This document shows positions 59,073 to 64,000 of a stretch of DNA of 64,000 bases, one piece after another. Origin of the DNA: Tsuneonella sediminis. GTDB taxonomy: Bacteria > Pseudomonadota > Alphaproteobacteria > Sphingomonadales > Sphingomonadaceae. The notes below the pieces were generated by a model, which saw only the letters and a program-made list of their open reading frames with translations, ran no database searches and was not told where the DNA came from. The position numbers and the translations under genes are program-made. How positions within the stretch are numbered: position 1 is the stretch's first letter; each line of letters begins with the position of its first letter. The DNA is taken from positions 1-64,000 of the forward strand of contig NZ_JBNCBU010000002.1 in the NCBI RefSeq assembly GCF_051912845.1, in the 5' to 3' direction.

Positions 59073-60662
59073 ATGCCTTTGCGCCAGCTCCAGGGGATGG
59101 ACGCCAGCTTCGTCGCGCTCGAGACGAAGAATTCGCCGATGCACATCGGATCGATCCTGATCTACAACCCCGCGACCGCGCCCGGCGGCTTCGTCCGCTT
59201 CAAGGACATCCTCACCTTCTTCGAGAGCCGCATGCAATTGTCGCGAACGATGCGCCAGCGGCTGGTGCGGGTGCCGTTCGACCTCGACTATCCGTACTGG
59301 ATCGAGGACCCCGATTTCGATCTCGAGTACCACGTCCGCCACGTCGCGCTGCCCGAGCCGGGCGACTGGCGCCAGCTGTGCATCCAGGCGGCACGTATCT
59401 TCGCCCGCCCGCTCGACCTCACCCGCCCGCCGTGGGAATTCACCGTGATCGAGGGGCTCGACGGGATCGAGGGGCTGCCCAAGGGCTGCTATGCCATGGT
59501 GACCAAGGTCCACCACGCGGCGATCGACGGGATGAGCGGGATCGACCTGATGGAGGCGATGCATACCCTGCGCGCCGACGAGGGCCCGCCGGCCGAGCTC
59601 GACAGCTGGAAGCCCGAAAAGGTGCCAAACCCCGCCGAACTGCTCGGCAAGAGCTATTTCAACGCGGTGACCAATCCGCTCAAGCAACTCGAGGTGGCCG
59701 CCAAGGCCGCGCCGGGGCTGGCCAAGGCGCTCAAGGGCCTTGTCGCAAAGGAGTTCAGCGTCTCGGGCGAATTGGTCGCGCCCAAGACCCGTTTCAACAA
59801 GGTCATATCTGCCCACCGCGTGGTCGAGGGACGCAGCCTGCCGCTTGCCGACATCAAGGCCATCCGCGCGCTTGCCGAGGGCAGCAAGGTCAACGACGTG
59901 TTTCTCGCCATCGTGGGAGGAGCGCTGCGCAAGTACCTGATCGCAAAGGACGACCTGCCTGCGAAGACGCTGACCGCGATGGCGCCGATCTCGGTCCGTT
60001 CGAAGAGCGAGAAGGGCGACATGGGCAACCAGGTCGCGGCGATGGTCGCTCCGCTGGGGACGCATATCGAGGACCCCGCCGAACGCCTTCGCTTCGTGCA
60101 CCAGCGGACGGTCAACTCCAAGGCGATGACCGAGGCCATCGGGGCGCGCAACATGACCGAGGCGAGCAAGGTTTCGCCCGCCCTGTGGATGAGCCTCGGT
60201 GCCCAGCTCTACACCCGGCTCGGCCTTGCCAACCGGGGCATGACGCCAATGTTCTCGACCGTGGTAACCAACGTGCCCGGGCCGCCCGTTCCGATCTATT
60301 CGACCGGCGCCCGGCTCGAGAGCATGTTCGGTCTGCTGTGCCTGACCGACGGCATGGGTCTTGGCCATACGGTGCAGAGTTACGTGAACGAAGCCACGAT
60401 AACCTTCACTGCCTGCCGCGAACTGCTGCCGGACCCCGATTTCTACGCCCGATGCATCGAGGAGAGCTTCGAGGAACTGCGCGCCGCCGCGAAGGCGACC
60501 GGATCGCCATCCGGCAAGGGAAAACCGGCCAGCGCCGCGCCGCGAACCGCCACCCCGCGCAAGGCCCGCCCCCCTTCGGCTAAAGGCAAGGCTGGCACCA
60601 AATCGGCGGCAAAGCGTTCGAAAACAAAACCTACACGAAAATCGAAGGGATCGCACACGTGA
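59073..60662 (+). CDS. Wax ester synthase/diacylglycerol acyltransferase (WS/DGAT)
   Basis: A 529-residue acyltransferase from ATG 59073. It makes wax esters or triacylglycerol from acyl-CoA. The active-site motif HHAAIDGMSG (HHxxxDG) lies at about residues 147-156; LRQLQGMDASFVALET at the start, SVRSKSEKGDMGNQVAAM and the VVTNVPGPPVPIY block are family features. The last 56 residues are a Lys/Ala/Pro/Ser-rich basic tail like histone H1 (see findings). The stop overlaps the next gene's GTG start by 4 bases. A longer in-frame extension upstream overlaps the flavoprotein gene and is rejected. Confidence 0.93.
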   Translation: MPLRQLQGMDASFVALETKNSPMHIGSILIYNPATAPGGFVRFKDILTFFESRMQLSRTMRQRLVRVPFDLDYPYWIEDPDFDLEYHVRHVALPEPGDWRQLCIQAARIFARPLDLTRPPWEFTVIEGLDGIEGLPKGCYAMVTKVHHAAIDGMSGIDLMEAMHTLRADEGPPAELDSWKPEKVPNPAELLGKSYFNAVTNPLKQLEVAAKAAPGLAKALKGLVAKEFSVSGELVAPKTRFNKVISAHRVVEGRSLPLADIKAIRALAEGSKVNDVFLAIVGGALRKYLIAKDDLPAKTLTAMAPISVRSKSEKGDMGNQVAAMVAPLGTHIEDPAERLRFVHQRTVNSKAMTEAIGARNMTEASKVSPALWMSLGAQLYTRLGLANRGMTPMFSTVVTNVPGPPVPIYSTGARLESMFGLLCLTDGMGLGHTVQSYVNEATITFTACRELLPDPDFYARCIEESFEELRAAAKATGSPSGKGKPASAAPRTATPRKARPPSAKGKAGTKSAAKRSKTKPTRKSKGSHT

Positions 60663-61450
60663 CAGCCGCAACCGCCCCCCGCCGGGCCGCCCATCCGCCC
60701 AGCCGGCTGCTCGCCCTCACCGAACCCAGCCGCGCGCTGGGTGAACTGGCGGCGTTCGTCGCGCTGCGCCCCCTCCTCTCGTTCCTCCCCCGCGGTGACG
60801 GGCACGGCGTGCTCGTGCTCCCCGGCTTCCTCGCGAGCGACAGCTCGACCGGGCCGATGCGGCGGCTCCTGTCGCAGCTTGGCTACGATGCGGTAGGATG
60901 GAAGCTCGGCCGCAATGTCCGGGTCGACAACGGGCGCGTGCAGGCGATGATGGGGTGCGTCGAGGAACTCTACGGGCGCACCGGGGGCAAGATCAGCATA
61001 GTCGGCTGGAGCCTGGGCGGCGTGTTCGCCCGCGAGCTCGCCAAGCAGGCCCCGGACAGGGTCCGCCAGGTGATCACGCTCGGCAGCCCGATCAGCGACG
61101 ACCGCAACCACTCGAGCGCGCGGCACCTGTTCGAGCTTCTCAATGGGCAAGAGCCCGAGCCGTTGAAGCACGGCAAGTTCCGCAAGCTCGGCGAAGCGCC
61201 GCCGGTCCCGACGACTTCGATCCTCACAAAGGCGGACGGCGTGGTGCACTGGCGCGGGTCGGTCCAGCGGCGCGGCCGCAATCCCCGGACCGAGAATATC
61301 GAGGTATTCGCGAGCCATGTGGGCCTGGGCGTGAATCCCGCGGTCATGTTCGCGATCGCCGACCGGCTTGCGCAGGCCGAAGACGACTGGACCCCCTTCC
61401 AGCCGCGCGGGCTGGCCGCCTTCGCGTTTCCAAAGACACGCCTGCACTAG
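60659..61450 (+). CDS. Alpha/beta hydrolase, lipase-like
   Basis: A 263-residue hydrolase from GTG 60659. The nucleophile elbow is IVGWSLGGVFAREL (GxSxG), the oxyanion region VLVLPGFLASDSSTGPMRRL and the likely catalytic His in FASHVGLGVNP. No clear signal peptide; the N-terminus is Ala/Pro-rich. Its overlap with the wax ester synthase gene (GTGA) implies a linked role, perhaps hydrolysing or remodelling storage or membrane lipids; this is inference. Confidence 0.85.
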   Translation: MTAATAPRRAAHPPSRLLALTEPSRALGELAAFVALRPLLSFLPRGDGHGVLVLPGFLASDSSTGPMRRLLSQLGYDAVGWKLGRNVRVDNGRVQAMMGCVEELYGRTGGKISIVGWSLGGVFARELAKQAPDRVRQVITLGSPISDDRNHSSARHLFELLNGQEPEPLKHGKFRKLGEAPPVPTTSILTKADGVVHWRGSVQRRGRNPRTENIEVFASHVGLGVNPAVMFAIADRLAQAEDDWTPFQPRGLAAFAFPKTRLH

Positions 61451-61474
61451 CCGGGGCCTGCCGCCATTGCTCAT

Positions 61475-61491
61475 CACGGCTCCCGTGATAG
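61475..61491. repeat. 7-3-7 inverted repeat between hydrolase and next gene
   Basis: ATCACGG (61475-61481), CTC, CCGTGAT (61485-61491) is a perfect inverted repeat in the 70-base gap. With no T tract after it, it may be an operator for the next gene or an mRNA hairpin. Confidence 0.4.
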
Positions 61492-61520
61492 TGTCCCGGC
61501 AAGGGCAACGGGAGAGGGCG

Positions 61521-62111
61521 GTGATCTTGCGGACGCTGGTACTTGTCGCGGCGGCGGCGCTCGGAACGCCAGCGGTCGCCCAGATCCAGCCGGGTTCCCC
61601 CCCGGGCGGGGGAGCCCCGCCGACCGACCTTCCGACCGACAACCGCGGCATGGGCGCTGTAACCGACGTTCCGAACCAGCATTCCGACCTCCGCACTGCC
61701 GCCGAGGATGCTCTCGCGCGCCAAGGCGATGCGAGGGCGTCGCTCGTCCGATCCGGGCAATCGAAGGCCCAGCGCCAGGCACAAGCGTACCGCGCCGCAA
61801 TCGAGCGTTACGTCGCGAGAACCGACGAGGACCGGATCGCGGCGCTCGCCGCCTCTCGGGCGCCCTCGGGGGACGACGCAAGCGCCAAGGCGATCCGGAC
61901 CGCGCTGGAGAAGGACCTTGCCCTGTGGGGCAAGACGTTCGGCTTCGATCAGGCCACGATGGCAGACCAGCGGACGCAGTGGCTGACCGAACCCGCGCCC
62001 ATGACCGCTGCCGACTGGGCTCTGCGCCGCGCGGGCTGGTTCGCCGCGCGCGACGCGTGGATCGCTGAGCAGCGGGCCTGGGCGGCCGAGCAGGCCGCCC
62101 GGTCCGACTGA
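61521..62111 (+). CDS. Exported protein of unknown function
   Basis: A 196-residue protein starting at GTG 61521 (GGGAGAGGG just upstream) with a signal peptide VILRTLVLVAAAALGTPAVA and a Pro/Gly-rich N-terminus of the mature chain. The remainder is predicted helical and rich in Ala, Arg, Gln and Trp (RTQWLTEPAPMTAADWALRR). No Cys. I do not recognise a family. It converges on the TonB receptor gene with an 10-base gap. An upstream in-frame extension overlaps the hydrolase gene and is rejected. Confidence 0.72.
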   Translation: MILRTLVLVAAAALGTPAVAQIQPGSPPGGGAPPTDLPTDNRGMGAVTDVPNQHSDLRTAAEDALARQGDARASLVRSGQSKAQRQAQAYRAAIERYVARTDEDRIAALAASRAPSGDDASAKAIRTALEKDLALWGKTFGFDQATMADQRTQWLTEPAPMTAADWALRRAGWFAARDAWIAEQRAWAAEQAARSD

Positions 62112-62121
62112 AGCAACTGCG

Positions 62122-64000
62122 TCAAAACAGCTTGCGCAGCTCGATTTCGACGTAGCGGCCGACCGGATCGACCAGCCCCGGCTGGTACCGCAGCGGGACC
62201 GCGCCGTTCTCATCGGTCACTCGCTGCTGGGCATCGAACAGGTTGTTGACGCGCAGTCCCAGCCGCATGCCCTTCCATGCACCCGGTCCGTCCGTCCCCG
62301 TCAGCCATTCCTGCTGCTCGAGATTCACGAAGACACGAAGGTCGAAGGTCGCCAGCGCGCCGAACCGCAGGTCGCCCGACCCCGGCAAGCCGCTGCCCCG
62401 GACCGTTGTCGGCCCTGCATAGCGGCCCGAGAGGCGCGTCCCAATGCCGTCCTTGAACAGGCCGCCCTCGAATTCGAGGGCATGGCGGGGAATGCCCCCA
62501 TCGCTGAGGCCGTCACCGTCCAGCAGGTCGAGTGCGGGCCCGCCCGGTGCGACGAGGACCGAGTTGTCGAGCTGGATCGTGTGATAGAGCGATAGGTTCC
62601 AGCGGCCCTGCCCGTCGCCGCGGCCACCGAACATCGCGCCGGGACCGCCGCCTCCGCCCGGACCGCCGCGCGGGCCGCCGCCCGGTCGCTGCCTGCCCTC
62701 TCCGGCCTGGCCTTGCGCCGTGTCGCCTGCGGGTGGGACCGGAATGGCGCACAAGCGCGTTCTCAGCTCGGCGAGGCGTGCGGGATCGATCGTGCCGTCA
62801 GGGCCCTTGATTCGTTCGACGACTTCCGGCGGCAGCGCCGCGACATCGGGCTCCTTGCCATCTTCGCCGCAGCGCAGCGCGCTTCGCAGCGCGGCAAACC
62901 GTTCGGGGGTCAGCCGCGCGGGTCCGCCGCCTTCGCGGGGCGCGCCGTCAGCCGTGCAGAAACGGGTCTTGAGCGCGGCCACCTTGGCCGGGTCGACCTC
63001 ACCGTCCTCGCCCTTGAGGCGGTCCAGCATCCCCGCAGGAACGCCCGACAAGTCGGGCATCTGGCCGTCGGGGGTGGCGCAGAACCTTGTCCGCATTTCG
63101 GCAAAGCGGGCGGGATCGAACTGGCCGCCGCCCGGTCGGCCGATGACCGGCGGAACGACGGCGCCCGAGGGGGCCGACGCCGGTTCGGCTGCCGGACCCC
63201 GGCCGAAACCGCTTCCGCCGCCGCCGCGCGCTGCCTGCGGGTTCGGCTTGCCCACCCGCCCGAACAGGTTGACGCCGTAGCGGATGCGCGACGATTCGCG
63301 TTCGCTGAACGTCACGGGCCGGCGATCGAGCGCCAGCAGCGTGCCGTCGGCCGCGCGCGTGACGCGGCCGGGGAACGCCGCCTCTATCGCAGGGGTCAGC
63401 AGCGGAAAGCTCTCGGTCGTGTCGGTCGAGCGGTTGCGGTAGTATTCGACGAGGATGTTCGCCCGGTCGAACAGGTCGAGGTCGTAGTTAGCCGACAGCT
63501 TGATGTCGCGCTGGGTTTCGGCCCTGAGGTTCGGATTGCCACCGGTCGTGACGGTCGCCAGCACGGTGTCGCCGGTGGTGAAATCGTAGACCGGGACGTT
63601 GAAGTCTACGATCGCCGGACTGCCGAGCTGTCCGAGCCCCGGCGCTGCCTTTCGCCCGATGATGCTGGCTTGCAGCGACAGCTTCTCGACCGGGCTCCAG
63701 TTCAGGCCTGCGTTCCAGTCTGTCAGCGTCCCGAAGTCGGATAGATGATCGATCCCTCCGCCGAAGTTGACCGACAGGTCGCCGATCCCGCTCAGGACAC
63801 CGTCGCGGCGGCTCGCGACCGGCAGGCTGAGGCTCGCCCCGCCGTTGGCATTGCCGCGGGTCAGCCGGGTTTCCCCGAGCGCCGCCGTGCGCGAATCGCT
63901 GCTCTCGATGCGCGCCCAGTCGAATCCCGCGTCGAGCGTCAGGTTGGCCGAACCAGCGGGAAGGGCGAACGGTGAGCCGGCGAGCGTTGCCTTGGGGCTT
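62122..64000 (-). CDS. TonB-dependent receptor 4, C-terminal part, with a Cys-repeat insertion
   Basis: The frame is open from the window edge to the stop at 62122, giving the last 625 or so residues; the N-terminus and plug lie beyond base 64000. Barrel strands are recognisable (TLDAGFDWARIES, LQASIIGRKAAPGLGQLGSP, ETQRDIKLSANYDLDLFDRA, DLRVFVNLEQQ) and the chain ends ... VEIELRKLF, an outer-membrane barrel terminus. RVNNLFDAQQRV is the usual late-barrel motif. Between about 63245 and 62610 the barrel is interrupted by a Gly/Pro-rich stretch with four Cys-containing repeats. A translation start cannot be given. Confidence 0.88.
   Translation of the reverse strand, partial: SPKATLAGSPFALPAGSANLTLDAGFDWARIESSDSRTAALGETRLTRGNANGGASLSLPVASRRDGVLSGIGDLSVNFGGGIDHLSDFGTLTDWNAGLNWSPVEKLSLQASIIGRKAAPGLGQLGSPAIVDFNVPVYDFTTGDTVLATVTTGGNPNLRAETQRDIKLSANYDLDLFDRANILVEYYRNRSTDTTESFPLLTPAIEAAFPGRVTRAADGTLLALDRRPVTFSERESSRIRYGVNLFGRVGKPNPQAARGGGGSGFGRGPAAEPASAPSGAVVPPVIGRPGGGQFDPARFAEMRTRFCATPDGQMPDLSGVPAGMLDRLKGEDGEVDPAKVAALKTRFCTADGAPREGGGPARLTPERFAALRSALRCGEDGKEPDVAALPPEVVERIKGPDGTIDPARLAELRTRLCAIPVPPAGDTAQGQAGEGRQRPGGGPRGGPGGGGGPGAMFGGRGDGQGRWNLSLYHTIQLDNSVLVAPGGPALDLLDGDGLSDGGIPRHALEFEGGLFKDGIGTRLSGRYAGPTTVRGSGLPGSGDLRFGALATFDLRVFVNLEQQEWLTGTDGPGAWKGMRLGLRVNNLFDAQQRVTDENGAVPLRYQPGLVDPVGRYVEIELRKLF
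62739..63120 (-). repeat. Four Cys-containing repeat units inside TonB receptor 4
   Basis: Within the protein, units begin DPARFAEMRTRFC, DPAKVAALKTRFC, TPERFAALRSALRC and DPARLAELRTRLC. The first and third are followed by a longer PDxxxxPxxxxxRxKGxDG segment, so the block is two copies of a long/short pair of about 69 residues. Gly-rich linkers flank it on both sides. Confidence 0.8.

Overview
The window is a GC-rich stretch of bacterial chromosome with dense, short-spaced genes and many 4-base start/stop overlaps. The set of genes (minus-strand order argS, SPOR protein, nagZ, scpA, scpB, tatA, tatB, tatC; a CpaA-E/TadBC pilus locus; large TonB-dependent receptors in number; type II ThrB; IspH) points to an alphaproteobacterium of the order Sphingomonadales, probably Erythrobacteraceae or Sphingomonadaceae. 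This is judged from gene content and order; no 16S rRNA or tRNA gene was seen.

Layout. 1-1968 is the end of a valine-degradation operon (acyl-CoA dehydrogenase tail, 3-hydroxyisobutyryl-CoA hydrolase, enoyl-CoA hydratase). 1990-8467 is a tightly packed minus-strand housekeeping operon for arginyl-tRNA synthetase, a SPOR cell-envelope protein, NagZ, the ScpAB condensin subunits and the TatABC export machine. 8515-13959 holds a lipoprotein, ispH, thrB, rnhA, a 58-residue YegP-like gene tail-to-tail with rnhA, a FAD oxidoreductase and an alpha/beta hydrolase. 14006-21308 is a Tad/Flp pilus locus (cpaA, B, C, D, E, tadB, tadC) that lacks the motor ATPase gene cpaF/tadA and any visible pilin. 21337-25869 is a minus-strand set for acyl-CoA metabolism (thiolase, SDR, crotonase) with an MTA phosphorylase and a MarR regulator that has a perfect palindrome in front of it.

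26023-44604 is the most unusual part: three full-length TonB-dependent receptors interleaved with two paralogous HxD-type 2OG-Fe(II) oxygenases, two TPR proteins ending in an HxH-type putative 2OG-Fe(II) oxygenase domain, a TPR-sulfotransferase, two paralogous small exported proteins and a small two-Cys exported protein. The receptors share a short upstream sequence element at a similar distance from their starts. I read the region as a duplicated module in which cytoplasmic hydroxylases and a sulfotransferase serve a set of outer-membrane receptors; the substrate is unknown.

44740-54537 carries clpB with a heat-shock-like promoter, an exported M17 aminopeptidase, a penicillin-acylase family Ntn hydrolase, an M16 metallopeptidase lipoprotein and a small unknown protein. 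54676-62111 carries uvrC, a Pro-rich-linker lipoprotein, a BaiN-type flavoprotein, a wax ester synthase/DGAT with a histone-H1-like tail overlapping an alpha/beta hydrolase gene, and an exported unknown. 62122-64000 is the C-terminal part of a fourth TonB-dependent receptor whose barrel is interrupted by a Gly-rich, four-Cys repeat insertion.
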